Source: an uncultured Collinsella sp.
Lineage (GTDB): Bacteria; Actinomycetota; Coriobacteriia; Coriobacteriales; Coriobacteriaceae
Length of the DNA: 64,000 nt
Assembly: GCA_934630375.1 (NCBI GenBank)
Contig: CAKTVQ010000007.1
Location: 1 to 64,000, forward strand
Direction of reading: 5' to 3'
The notes beneath the pieces were generated by a model. That model was not told the origin of the DNA. It ran no database searches and was given only the letters and a program-made list of their open reading frames with translations. Every line of letters begins with the position of its first letter. Within the stretch, counting starts at the first letter, position 1. The translations under genes were made by a program, and so were the position numbers. Below, one piece after another: positions 1 through 7,659 of the stretch.

Positions 1-32
1 GGTCAGAAGTTCAAATCTTCTAACGCCCACCA
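1..32 (+). tRNA. 3' end of a tRNA, possibly tRNA-Lys (truncated by window edge)
   Basis: The window opens inside a tRNA. A T-arm is visible (AGAAG, loop with GTTCAAATC, CTTCT), followed by the 3' acceptor strand AACGCCC, discriminator A and an encoded CCA ending at 32. The acceptor implies a 5' strand GGGCGTT, which fits tRNA-Lys, but the anticodon lies outside the window, so the amino acid is a guess. Confidence 0.85.
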
Positions 33-40
33 AATGTTCG

Positions 41-77
41 CAGCTCAGAGGCTATGTCCTCTGGGCTGTTTTGTTTT
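41..77 (+). terminator. Intrinsic terminator after the tRNA
   Basis: A 10-bp stem (AGCTCAGAGG pairing with CCTCTGGGCT, one G-U pair) is followed by TTTTGTTTT. It ends the tRNA transcript. Confidence 0.8.
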
Positions 78-100
78 GGTCGCCAAATGGGTCGCCAAAT
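78..100 (+). repeat. Short tandem direct repeat GGTCGCCAAAT
   Basis: GGTCGCCAAAT occurs at 78-88 and again at 90-100, just beyond the tRNA terminator. It could be a scar of integration next to a tRNA 3' end, but no integrase and no further copy is visible here. Confidence 0.5.
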
Positions 101-136
101 TTCGAGTTTTTGATCTTCCGGGATGCTTCTCAGTAG

Positions 137-364
137 TCATCCGAGGAAACTCTCATCTTCTCCGTTTGCATACACATATCTTTTAAGGATTCGTGCCGCG
201 GTTGCATGAGGCACGGCAAGGCACGACCGCAACATGTTGGTCAAGCATAATCTTTTGGATTCTTTTGGCGTGAGCGGCTTGGTTTTGGTAGGATTTGTCA
301 GCGGCGCGGTTGAGGGGGTTTCAAAACTGCCGTGCAGGTAGTCGAGCTGATAACGTTTTAGCAC
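137..364 (-). CDS. Possible small hypothetical protein (75 aa)
   Basis: This is an open frame of 75 codons on the minus strand with a GTG start at 364 and a modest Shine-Dalgarno candidate (GAAGGG, about 11 nt upstream). The product is basic, with no signal peptide, membrane segment or family I recognise. It occupies the otherwise empty 350 bases between the tRNA terminator and the nrdD promoter. It may be a decayed remnant of something that inserted at the tRNA. It could equally be a chance ORF. Confidence 0.25.
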   Translation of the reverse strand: MLKRYQLDYLHGSFETPSTAPLTNPTKTKPLTPKESKRLCLTNMLRSCLAVPHATAARILKRYVYANGEDESFLG

Positions 365-427
365 TCTGCCAAGAGCCCTTCATTTTTAATGCGTCTGCAA
401 AATGACTAATTGCTTTGACCTGCTGAA

Positions 428-443
428 ACACTATATGTTGTGT
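428..443 (+). promoter_or_regulatory. NrdR box 1
   Basis: ACACTATATGTTGTGT is a near-perfect 16-bp NrdR-type palindrome (family consensus approximately acaCwAtATaTwGtgt). It lies upstream of the ribonucleotide reductase gene and just before the -35 element, where NrdR represses when dATP is high. Confidence 0.8.
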
Positions 444-472
444 TTGACCTAAAAAAAGAATACAGGATATAG
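444..472 (+). promoter_or_regulatory. nrdD promoter (TTGACC, 17 nt, TATAGA)
   Basis: The -35 is TTGACC at 444-449 and the -10 is TATAGA at 467-472, with a 17-nt spacer. The promoter is sandwiched between and overlaps the two NrdR boxes. Transcription would begin near 479, leaving an untranslated leader of about 220 nt. Confidence 0.65.
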
Positions 473-474
473 AT
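459..474 (+). promoter_or_regulatory. NrdR box 2 (degenerate)
   Basis: ATACAGGATATAGATG is a weaker match to the NrdR box. It starts exactly 31 bp after box 1, about three helical turns, which is the spacing known for tandem NrdR boxes. It covers the -10 element. Confidence 0.6.
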
Positions 475-700
475 GCCTCTTTGTCGTATGATAGATGGCG
501 GACAGAGAACGAAGACCTTAACTGCCTCTTTTGAACGTGTCCTTGAGCCGCTTGATCGGCTTCTGGGAATGTCCGCATGGAGGCTTATGGTTTATCGAGA
601 ACACAGATTGCGCGACGGCGCCGCAAGACAGGGACAGGCCCTGCCAGGCATCGTTTGGCTCTGAAGCGCAATGAGGCTACGATGCGAAAGAGGCAAGAGG

Positions 701-2923
701 ATGAAGATCATCAAGCGCAGCGGCACCGAGGTTGTCTTTGACATCGATAAGATCGTCAATGCCATCCGCGCCGCCAACTTGGAGGTCGAGGAGAGCTCTC
801 GTCTAACTGACCGCCAGGTGGTTTACGCGGCACAAAACGTCGCCGAGGCATGTGAGAACGCGGGCCACACCGTTTCGGTCGAGGAGATCCAGGATTTGGT
901 CGAGGACGAGATCATGCGTCTCGACTGCTACGAGGTTGCTCGCCACTACATCATCTATCGCTATGTTCAGAGCCTGAAGCGCCAGAAGAACACGACCGAC
1001 GACAAGATTTTGTCGCTGATCGAGTGCAATAACGAAGAGGTCAAGCAGGAGAACTCTAACAAGAACCCGACCGTCAATTCCGTCCAGCGCGACTATATGG
1101 CCGGCGAGATTTCCAAGGACCTGACTCAGCGTGTGCTGCTGCCCCAGGAGATCGTGGATGCCCACAATGAGGGCCTGATCCACTTCCACGATTCCGACTA
1201 CTTTGCCCAGCACATGCATAACTGCGACCTGGTGAACCTGGAGGACATGCTCCAGAACGGCACCGTTATCTCGGGCACGCTGATCGAGAAGCCGCACAGC
1301 TTCTCGACTGCCTGCAACATCGCGACGCAGATTATCGCCCAGGTTGCTTCCTCCCAGTACGGCGGCCAGTCTATTTCGCTGACCCATCTCGCCCCCTTTG
1401 TTGAGGTGAGCCGTCAAAAGATTCGCGGCGAGGTTGCCCGCGAGCTCGAGGAGCTCGGTGTTTCGGCATCTGCCGAAAAGGTCCGTGAGGTCGTTGAGGA
1501 CCGTCTGCGTGACGAGATCCGTCGCGGCGTCCAGACGATTCAGTATCAGGTCGTGACCCTTATGACCACAAACGGCCAGGCGCCGTTTGTGACGGTCTTT
1601 ATGTATCTCAACGAGGCTCGCTCAGCGCAGGAGAAGCACGACCTTGCCATGATCGTGGAGGAGACGCTTCGTCAGCGCTATGAGGGCGTTAAGAACGAAG
1701 CCGGTGTGTGGATTACCCCGGCATTCCCCAAGCTTATCTATGTACTCGAGGACGATAACGTTCACGAGAATTCCCCGTACTTCTACCTGACCCAGCTGGC
1801 TGCCAAGTGCACCGCCAAGCGCATGGTGCCCGACTACATCTCCGAGAAGAAGATGCGCGAGCTCAAGCTGTCTAAGGGCGAGACCGCCGGCAACGGCGAT
1901 TGCTACACCTGCATGGGTTGCCGCAGCTTCTTGACGCCCGACCGCTCCGGTAACGGATTTAACAATGTGGCCAACGCGCTGAACTATGACCCGAGCAAGC
2001 CCAAGTACTACGGTCGCTTTAACCAGGGCGTTGTGACCATCAACCTGCCCGATGTCGCGCTGAGCTCGCATCAGGATATGGACAAGTTCTGGAAGATCTT
2101 CGACGAGCGCCTTGAACTGTGCCACCGCGCCCTGCTGTGCCGTCATGAGCGTCTGATGGGTACGCTTTCGGATGCCGCGCCGATTCTTTGGCAGTACGGT
2201 GCCCTCGCCCGCCTGAAGAAGGGCGAGACGATCGACAAGTTGCTCGTGGGCGGTTACTCCACCATCAGTCTGGGTTATGCCGGTCTGTATGAGTGCGTTA
2301 AGTACATGACGGGCCACAGCCACACCGAGAAGGAGGGCACGCCCTTTGCCATGGCCGTCATGCAGCGCATGAACGACAAGTGCGCCGAGTGGAAGGCCGA
2401 AAGCGATATTGACTTCTCGCTGTACGGTACCCCGCTTGAGTCGACGACCTACAAGTTCGCCAAGTGCCTGCAGCGTCGTTTTGGCATCATCCCGGGCGTG
2501 ACGGACAAGGGCTACATCACCAACAGCTACCACGTCCACGTGTCCGAGGAGATCGACGCATTCGACAAGCTCAAGTTCGAGGGTATGTTCCAGCAGCTTT
2601 CGCCGGGCGGTGCCATCTCCTACGTCGAGGTTCCCAACATGCAGGACAACCTCAAGGCTGTCATTCGCGTGATGCAGTACATCTACGACAACATCATGTA
2701 CGCCGAGCTCAACACCAAGAGCGATTATTGCCAGGTGTGCGGCTACGATGGCGAGATCAAGATTGTCGAGGACGATGGCAAGCTGGTGTGGGAGTGCCCC
2801 AACTGCGGCAATCGTGACCAGGAGAAGATGAATGTCGCCCGTCGCACGTGCGGCTACATCGGTACCCAGTTCTGGAACCAGGGTCGAACCGAGGAGATCC
2901 GCGACCGCGTGCTGCATCTCTAA
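701..2923 (+). CDS. nrdD: Anaerobic (class III) ribonucleoside-triphosphate reductase
   Basis: NrdD reduces ribonucleoside triphosphates to deoxyribonucleotides using an oxygen-sensitive glycyl radical. The 740-residue product starts with an ATP-cone (residues 1 to about 90), the allosteric domain. Near the C-terminus are four zinc cysteines (677, 680, 699, 702) and the radical loop RTCGYIG with Gly718. I chose the ATG at 701, preceded by AAAGAGG, over the in-frame ATG at 671, because family similarity begins at MKIIKRSG. Its activase nrdG lies 426 nt downstream, behind two palindromes and probably with its own promoter. NrdR boxes upstream point to dNTP-responsive repression. Confidence 0.97.
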   Translation: MKIIKRSGTEVVFDIDKIVNAIRAANLEVEESSRLTDRQVVYAAQNVAEACENAGHTVSVEEIQDLVEDEIMRLDCYEVARHYIIYRYVQSLKRQKNTTDDKILSLIECNNEEVKQENSNKNPTVNSVQRDYMAGEISKDLTQRVLLPQEIVDAHNEGLIHFHDSDYFAQHMHNCDLVNLEDMLQNGTVISGTLIEKPHSFSTACNIATQIIAQVASSQYGGQSISLTHLAPFVEVSRQKIRGEVARELEELGVSASAEKVREVVEDRLRDEIRRGVQTIQYQVVTLMTTNGQAPFVTVFMYLNEARSAQEKHDLAMIVEETLRQRYEGVKNEAGVWITPAFPKLIYVLEDDNVHENSPYFYLTQLAAKCTAKRMVPDYISEKKMRELKLSKGETAGNGDCYTCMGCRSFLTPDRSGNGFNNVANALNYDPSKPKYYGRFNQGVVTINLPDVALSSHQDMDKFWKIFDERLELCHRALLCRHERLMGTLSDAAPILWQYGALARLKKGETIDKLLVGGYSTISLGYAGLYECVKYMTGHSHTEKEGTPFAMAVMQRMNDKCAEWKAESDIDFSLYGTPLESTTYKFAKCLQRRFGIIPGVTDKGYITNSYHVHVSEEIDAFDKLKFEGMFQQLSPGGAISYVEVPNMQDNLKAVIRVMQYIYDNIMYAELNTKSDYCQVCGYDGEIKIVEDDGKLVWECPNCGNRDQEKMNVARRTCGYIGTQFWNQGRTEEIRDRVLHL

Positions 2924-2936
2924 TAACCATCCCAGA

Positions 2937-3070
2937 CTGCCCCGTAGCGAGGCCCCGGACCTTTACTCGCTATTTCGGACAGTCCTGGCTCACGACGGAG
3001 GCGCCACTGGCGCCTCCTGTTCGTGCGGAACTCATATCGAGCAAAGGTCCGGGGCCTCGCTACGGGGCAG
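2937..3070 (+). repeat. 134-bp near-perfect palindrome after nrdD
   Basis: Arms at 2937-2969 and 3038-3070 are 33 bp each and complementary with a single wobble. An inner stem GGAGGCGCC/GGCGCCTCC closes the middle. It starts 13 nt after the nrdD stop. It could end nrdD transcription although no clean U-run follows, or be a small palindromic mobile repeat. No second copy of the arm sequence was seen in the window. Confidence 0.85.
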
Positions 3071-3210
3071 CCAAGTTGATGTAGCTGAGATGCGGCACGC
3101 AGCCTGCTCACTCCTCGAAGTTCTTAGCGGAAATGAGTCGACTTGCAATAACGGTTTGCTTGCAGCAACGGTTGAGCTGCAACAAATTTTTTATTGGACC
3201 TCGAACCCTA

Positions 3211-3335
3211 TACTCGATGTTCGCTTCGTTCATTGAGTGTTGCTCGCGAGGGGTCTGGAGTATATCGTTCCGCCCGCAGTTTCGCAGGCCAAAGGCCGAG
3301 AATGTTTGAGGACGGAATGATATACTCCAGACCCC
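3211..3335 (+). repeat. Hairpins and 23-bp palindrome directly before nrdG
   Basis: A small hairpin (ACTCGATG/CATTGAGT, 3211-3238) is followed by a palindrome with 23-bp arms at 3251-3273 and 3313-3335 (one wobble) around a 39-nt centre. The right arm ends only 15 nt before the nrdG ATG, so the stem would form just ahead of the ribosome-binding site. Confidence 0.8.
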
Positions 3336-3349
3336 CAGGAAGGTTACTT

Positions 3350-3931
3350 ATGAACTACGCGAACATTAAGTATTTCGACATTGCTGATGGGGAAGGCGTT
3401 CGTACTTCTCTGTTTGTGAGTGGGTGCCGTCGTGGGTGCAAGAACTGCTTTAACTCTGTCGCGTGGGACTTTGCTGCGGGCGAGCCGTTTGATCGTGCCG
3501 TCGAAGACAAGATTATTGAGAGCCTCGACCATCCCTTTATTGACGGCCTGACGATTCTGGGCGGCGAGCCTATGGAACCTGAGAATCAGGCGGGACTCGT
3601 TGAGTTTGTCGAGCGTGTTCGTGAGGCTTATCCCGTGGAGTCGGGAAAGACCATTTGGTGTTTTACCGGCGACGTACTCGAGGAGCTTATGCCGGGCGGT
3701 CGTCATCATACCGAGGTGACGGACCGCATCCTTGTCTGCCTCGACATGTTGGTGGACGGCCCGTTTGTTCAAGATCTGTACGATATCTCGTTGCGCTTTA
3801 GGGGCTCGAGTAACCAGCGCGTGATCGATATGAACGCTACGCGCGCCCGTGCTGAGCGCGAGGGCGTTGCGCTTTGTGATGCGGTTGAACTTTGGCGTGA
3901 TGATCCGGTCTATTCGACCCATACTATGTAG
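3350..3931 (+). CDS. nrdG: Anaerobic ribonucleotide reductase activating protein (radical SAM)
   Basis: NrdG uses a 4Fe-4S cluster and S-adenosylmethionine to generate the glycyl radical on NrdD. The 193-residue product carries the radical-SAM cysteines Cys26, Cys30 and Cys33 (CRRGCKNC) close to the N-terminus and the GGEP motif of SAM binding. The ATG at 3350 follows AGGAAGG at good spacing; in-frame codons further upstream run through the palindrome and are not coding. A long palindrome covers the bases just before the ribosome-binding site and may tune expression. Confidence 0.95.
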   Translation: MNYANIKYFDIADGEGVRTSLFVSGCRRGCKNCFNSVAWDFAAGEPFDRAVEDKIIESLDHPFIDGLTILGGEPMEPENQAGLVEFVERVREAYPVESGKTIWCFTGDVLEELMPGGRHHTEVTDRILVCLDMLVDGPFVQDLYDISLRFRGSSNQRVIDMNATRARAEREGVALCDAVELWRDDPVYSTHTM

Positions 3932-3997
3932 CTTGTGGTCGATGCCGGAGGGCGTGGTACCATAGCGCGAACGTGAAATCGGAAAAGTGAGGCCCAG

Positions 3998-4555
3998 ATG
4001 GTCGATCAGGAAAAAGTCGAGGCCGCCATTAAGCTGTTGCTTGAGGGCATAGGCGAGGACCCAACTCGTGAGGGCCTGCTGGAGACCCCGGCGCGCGTTG
4101 CCCGTATGTATGGTGAGATCGCCGGCGGCATGGACCAGAGTGCCGAGGAGCATCTGTCCAAAACCTTTGCCGTCGCTTCGAACGATTTGGTTATCGAGCG
4201 CGACATTACGTTCTACTCGCTGTGCGAACATCATCTGCTGCCGTTTTATGGCAAGGCCGCCATTGGTTATATCCCTAACGGTCGGGTGGCTGGGCTTTCT
4301 AAGCTCGCCCGCACGGTTGAGGTTTATGCCCGCCGTCTTCAGCTGCAGGAGCAACTGTGCGCACAGGTTGCCGATGCCCTCATGGATTATCTTGCTCCCC
4401 AGGGAGCGATTGTGTTGATGGAGGCCGAGCATATGTGCATGACGATGCGTGGCGTGCAAAAGCCCGGCACCAAGACCGTGACGCTCGCTCGCCGCGGTGT
4501 CTTTGAGACCGATCCCGCGCTCGAGGAGCGTTTCTTTAGGATGCTGGGCCGCTAA
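3998..4555 (+). CDS. folE: GTP cyclohydrolase I
   Basis: FolE converts GTP to 7,8-dihydroneopterin triphosphate, the first step of tetrahydrofolate synthesis. The 185-residue length is normal for the family. The zinc site is intact: Cys76 and His79 in CEHHLLPF, and Cys147 in the C-terminal part. GTGAGG precedes the ATG. It is followed 2 nt later by an HD-domain protein and then by folB, so the three read as a pterin operon; no folP or folK is seen here. Confidence 0.96.
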   Translation: MVDQEKVEAAIKLLLEGIGEDPTREGLLETPARVARMYGEIAGGMDQSAEEHLSKTFAVASNDLVIERDITFYSLCEHHLLPFYGKAAIGYIPNGRVAGLSKLARTVEVYARRLQLQEQLCAQVADALMDYLAPQGAIVLMEAEHMCMTMRGVQKPGTKTVTLARRGVFETDPALEERFFRMLGR

Positions 4556-4557
4556 CC

Positions 4558-5139
4558 ATGAGAGTCGTCAACGACTTTACATCGAAGACCGATGAGGGGA
4601 CGTCGCGTCGCGGCTTTATGGCTTCGGGCCTGGCCCCCTTTGGTGCCATGCCTCGCATTGATTACATTTGTGCCAACGGGCTGTTCCGGCGGCACCTGGG
4701 CAACATCGTACAGTTGGAATCGGGGCGCATCTTCTGCCGCCACGGTATTGACCATCTGCTCGATGTCGCTCGCATTATGTGGATCAAGAATCTCGAGGAA
4801 CAGCTCGAATTTGACCGCGAGGTCATCTACGCCACGGCACTTCTTCACGATATCGGCAAAGATGAACAGTATGAATCGGGTATATCCCATGATGTTGCAA
4901 GCGAACGCGTCGCTGATGCGATTCTCGGCGGCATGCCCGATGACGTGGCGTTTGAGCCGGCCGATGCCGCAGCCATTAAGACGGCCATTCTGGGCCATCG
5001 AAAGCTGCGCGTGAACAGCCAACCGCTTGAGCGTCTGCTCTATGCAGCCGACAAAGCGTCGCGTGCCTGCTTTGCATGCCCCGCGCGCAACGCTTGCAAC
5101 TGGAGCGATGATAAAAAGAATCTGTCGATTCGCGTGTAG
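4558..5139 (+). CDS. HD-domain phosphohydrolase in the folate operon
   Basis: This 193-residue protein has HD-superfamily metal motifs: a first histidine in CRHGIDH (about residue 62), the HD pair in LLHDIGKD (about 97-104) and a late aspartate in YAADKAS (about 162). The C-terminus carries a Cys cluster (CFACPARNAC). HD enzymes hydrolyse phosphate esters of nucleotides and related compounds. The ATG is 2 nt after the folE stop, so the genes are probably coupled, although no strong Shine-Dalgarno is visible. Position between folE and folB suggests, without proof, a role in dephosphorylating dihydroneopterin triphosphate. Confidence 0.85.
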   Translation: MRVVNDFTSKTDEGTSRRGFMASGLAPFGAMPRIDYICANGLFRRHLGNIVQLESGRIFCRHGIDHLLDVARIMWIKNLEEQLEFDREVIYATALLHDIGKDEQYESGISHDVASERVADAILGGMPDDVAFEPADAAAIKTAILGHRKLRVNSQPLERLLYAADKASRACFACPARNACNWSDDKKNLSIRV

Positions 5140-5182
5140 TTAGTTTGCGCGGTCGGGGTTCTAAACGAAGGAGACGATCGCG

Positions 5183-5668
5183 TTGAGTAACAAGAAACTG
5201 CCCGAGAATGCAACCAAGACTGAAGGTGCTGAGCTCGCCCGCCGTGGAAGGGGCGAAATATCCACCGCAACGGCGGTGCCTCACGTGAGCTATGACGATC
5301 TGCGCCATGCCGATCGTATTGTCATTGACGGCCTTGAGGTTTTTGCCAACCATGGCGTGTATCCCGAGGAGAACGCGCTGGGTCAGAAGTTCATCGTTTC
5401 TCTGGTGCTCTATGCCGACCTGCGCGCGGCGGGGGAGCACGATAACCTGGACGCCTCGATTGACTACGGCTCGGTGTGCCACGATGTCGATGGCTATCTG
5501 CGCGAGCACACGTTTAAGCTCATCGAGGCGGCAGCCGAGGGGACAGCCCAGATGCTGCTGCGCCGTTATCCCTCGCTGCTTGGTGTGCGCATAAAGCTCG
5601 ATAAGCCGTGGGCTCCTGTTGGCCTGCCCCTGGCAAGCTGCGGCGTCGAGATCGAGCGCGTGCGCTAA
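5183..5668 (+). CDS. folB: Dihydroneopterin aldolase
   Basis: FolB cleaves 7,8-dihydroneopterin to 6-hydroxymethyl-dihydropterin and glycolaldehyde. The core begins at about residue 42 (DRIVIDGLEVFANHGVYPEE) and contains the substrate-binding Glu and the catalytic Lys in KLDKPWAP. The 161-residue product is about 40 residues longer than usual because of an N-terminal extension of unknown purpose. The start is TTG at 5183, chosen because GAAGGAG lies at proper spacing. Last gene of the folE-HD-folB group. Confidence 0.9.
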   Translation: MSNKKLPENATKTEGAELARRGRGEISTATAVPHVSYDDLRHADRIVIDGLEVFANHGVYPEENALGQKFIVSLVLYADLRAAGEHDNLDASIDYGSVCHDVDGYLREHTFKLIEAAAEGTAQMLLRRYPSLLGVRIKLDKPWAPVGLPLASCGVEIERVR

Positions 5669-5674
5669 CCGGTT

Positions 5675-6451
5675 CTAATACGACTCTATGGGTGGCTGCT
5701 TGAGCCGCTGCGACAGAGCTTTATTGTTGGGACAGTACGTGTCGAGCAGGGCGTGGAATCGCTGATTGTGGCTTGGCTCGAGCAAGTGGACGAGCTCGTG
5801 GGCGACAACCATGTCGAGGCATTCGACAGGGTAGGCGGCGAGCTCGCGCGCGATGCGAATGGCGCCGGTTTTGGGTGTGCAGGAGCCCCAACGCGTTTTC
5901 ATGCTGCGCACGGAGACGCGGGCCACGGTGACGCCCATTGCGATTTCGTACGCGTGCACGATGTCGCGTAGCGCTGCGGTGACCTCGGACGCGTAGAGCT
6001 GGTCGATGTGGGCTTGGAGCTCGTCGGACGTTAGGCCGTCGAGGATTGCGTGCCGCTTGGCCTGCGGGCCTTCGTCCGATTCATCGGTACCCATAAAACT
6101 TGCGAAGGTGGCCTGTTTGGGTCGCGGTGCGGGTGATGCAAAGTTGTGATCGAGTGCATCCTGTACCGTGATGGGCTTGCCCCAAAGTGCAATGATGGAC
6201 GAGGGGCTGAGCGGCTCTCGTGCCGTCGCCTGACGCTGCTCGCGCTGGGCAAGTCGGCTGGTAATCCAGGCGCTGTTGCGCTTCACAAACGCTTCGATAC
6301 GCTCGCGGGTGGCGCCGAGCGGTGCGCTGGCGTGGACCTCACCGCTCGAAGTGACGCGTAGGTTGAAGTTCTTGACGCGCTTTTTGGTAACGACGACGGG
6401 GATGGTCGTCCCATCCGGTCGGGATGCGGAAATCGTAAACTGCTGCGTCAA
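5675..6451 (-). CDS. YgjP/SprT-like zinc metallopeptidase (DUF45)
   Basis: The 258-residue product ends in a metallopeptidase module of the YgjP family, with the HExxH motif in VVAHELVHLLEPSHN and a third zinc ligand following. The region before it contains the typical TRWGSC motif. I chose the TTG at 6451 because AAGGA sits 6 nt upstream and homology starts there; the alternative ATG at 6484 has no ribosome site. It lies downstream of the dipeptidase gene on the same strand and converges with folB, leaving a 6-nt gap. Confidence 0.88.
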   Translation of the reverse strand: MTQQFTISASRPDGTTIPVVVTKKRVKNFNLRVTSSGEVHASAPLGATRERIEAFVKRNSAWITSRLAQREQRQATAREPLSPSSIIALWGKPITVQDALDHNFASPAPRPKQATFASFMGTDESDEGPQAKRHAILDGLTSDELQAHIDQLYASEVTAALRDIVHAYEIAMGVTVARVSVRSMKTRWGSCTPKTGAIRIARELAAYPVECLDMVVAHELVHLLEPSHNQRFHALLDTYCPNNKALSQRLKQPPIESY

Positions 6452-6473
6452 AAGCGGTCCTTCAGATCGGGGA

Positions 6474-6509
6474 CGGGCCGGCATGTCGACCGTTCGGCAT
6501 GCCGGCCCG
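6474..6509 (-). repeat. Hairpin between dipeptidase and metallopeptidase genes
   Basis: CGGGCCGGCATG and its reverse complement form a 12-bp stem with a 12-nt loop. No U-run follows, so it may reduce read-through or stabilise an mRNA end rather than terminate fully. Confidence 0.6.
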
Positions 6510-6525
6510 CTCAAGGGATGTGAAA

Positions 6526-7539
6526 TTAATAACGCTCGAAGAAGGCAAGCGCGTTGTCGCTGCAGAGCTTTTGCATCACGGTCTTGCCAAAATGCTTGGA
6601 AAGCATGTTCTGGAACTCGGGCATCTTGCTGGCATCGGAGAGGAAAGCGGGCACCGTGGCGCCGTCCCAGTCGCCGCCGAGCGCGATGACGTCCTCGCCG
6701 CCCAGGTCGAGCCAGTGCTCGATATGCGCCGCCAGCTGGTCGAAGGTGACGTCTGCGGCGGTCTTGTCGGTTGCGTCGTTGGAAAGGAACTCGCTGCAGT
6801 AGTTGAGGCCGACGATGCCACCCATGTCGCGAATGGTGCGGAACTGGTCGTCGGTAAGGTTGCGTTTGGCGCCGCAAACCGCACGGGAGTTGGAGTGGCT
6901 GGCGACGAAGGGACGCGTGGCGCGGGCGGCGACCTCGTCAAAGCACTCATCGTTGAGGTGGGAGACGTCGAGCACCATGCCGGCGTGCTCCATCTGCGTA
7001 AGCGCCTCGATGCCGGCGGCGGTGAGGCCGGCGTGGGTGTCGTGGCCGCTCGCGAGCGGTCCCTGCGCGTTCCAGCTGAGTGACGACATAAGCACGCCCA
7101 GGCTCTTGAGCACCTCGATCAGCGCGGGGTCCTCGGCAAAGAACGTGGCGTTTTCGATGGTGTGGATGCAAGCGACCTTGCCGTCCTTGAGCGCGGGGCG
7201 AATGTCTGCGGCGCTGCGCACGTTGACCATACGGTCGTGGTTGAGCATTGCCTGGCCGCTCATATGCGCCATGATCTGCGCCTGGAAGCGCGCGGCGTGG
7301 GCGGTGGGAATCTCGTCGGGGACAAACGTGGCGAAGCACTGTGCCCACGGCGTGTTGCCGATCTTTGCGAGCGAGATGGCACAGGCGTTACCCTCGATGA
7401 GGTCGAAATCTTGCGGATGCGTTTCGTCGCCGGGGAAATAACCGTCGGTGCCGGCAGTAAAGCGCAGGTCGAGATCGAGCGTGGCCCAGCCGATTCGGTC
7501 GGCAGTGTCGCAGTGTAGGTCAAATACGGGATATGCCAT
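6526..7539 (-). CDS. Membrane dipeptidase (peptidase M19)
   Basis: This 337-residue protein belongs to the renal-dipeptidase family, zinc enzymes that cleave dipeptides including those with a D-residue at the second position. Metal and active-site motifs seen are DLHCDT at the N-terminus, DVSHLND, ASHSNSRAVC and GGDWDG. There is no signal peptide, so it acts in the cytoplasm. The ATG at 7539 follows GGAGG; the in-frame codon 30 nt upstream lacks a site. It is divergent from the slyD-ureE-like pair. Confidence 0.92.
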   Translation of the reverse strand: MAYPVFDLHCDTADRIGWATLDLDLRFTAGTDGYFPGDETHPQDFDLIEGNACAISLAKIGNTPWAQCFATFVPDEIPTAHAARFQAQIMAHMSGQAMLNHDRMVNVRSAADIRPALKDGKVACIHTIENATFFAEDPALIEVLKSLGVLMSSLSWNAQGPLASGHDTHAGLTAAGIEALTQMEHAGMVLDVSHLNDECFDEVAARATRPFVASHSNSRAVCGAKRNLTDDQFRTIRDMGGIVGLNYCSEFLSNDATDKTAADVTFDQLAAHIEHWLDLGGEDVIALGGDWDGATVPAFLSDASKMPEFQNMLSKHFGKTVMQKLCSDNALAFFERY

Positions 7540-7659
7540 GGTTCCTCCGGTTGCAGCGTTTCTTTGCAAACTGTCATTGAATTGTATGACTAGGGTATAG
7601 TTAGCGCCATATGTTCACGGCGGCCCGCGTTGTGCGCCGCCCTTATCACGGAGGTTACC

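Noticed and set aside
321..578. Minus-strand frame of 85 codons upstream of nrdD
   Set aside because: It runs through the nrdD promoter and both NrdR boxes and has no ribosome site.
473..664. 63-codon plus-strand frame in the nrdD leader
   Set aside because: Its start lies within the -10/NrdR box region and before the likely transcription start; composition is not coding-like.
1622..2917. Long minus-strand frame opposite nrdD (431 codons)
   Set aside because: It is the antisense shadow of a strongly conserved gene; GC-rich codon bias keeps the opposite frame open and the translation matches no family.
3080..3100. CTGAGATGCGGCAC, reminiscent of a TPP riboswitch core
   Set aside because: The partner motifs of the THI element (for example ACCTGA and the second helix) are missing and the next gene is nrdG.
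2832..3236. Plus-strand frames across the 134-bp palindrome
   Set aside because: They read through an inverted repeat, producing mirror-like peptides on both strands; no start signal.
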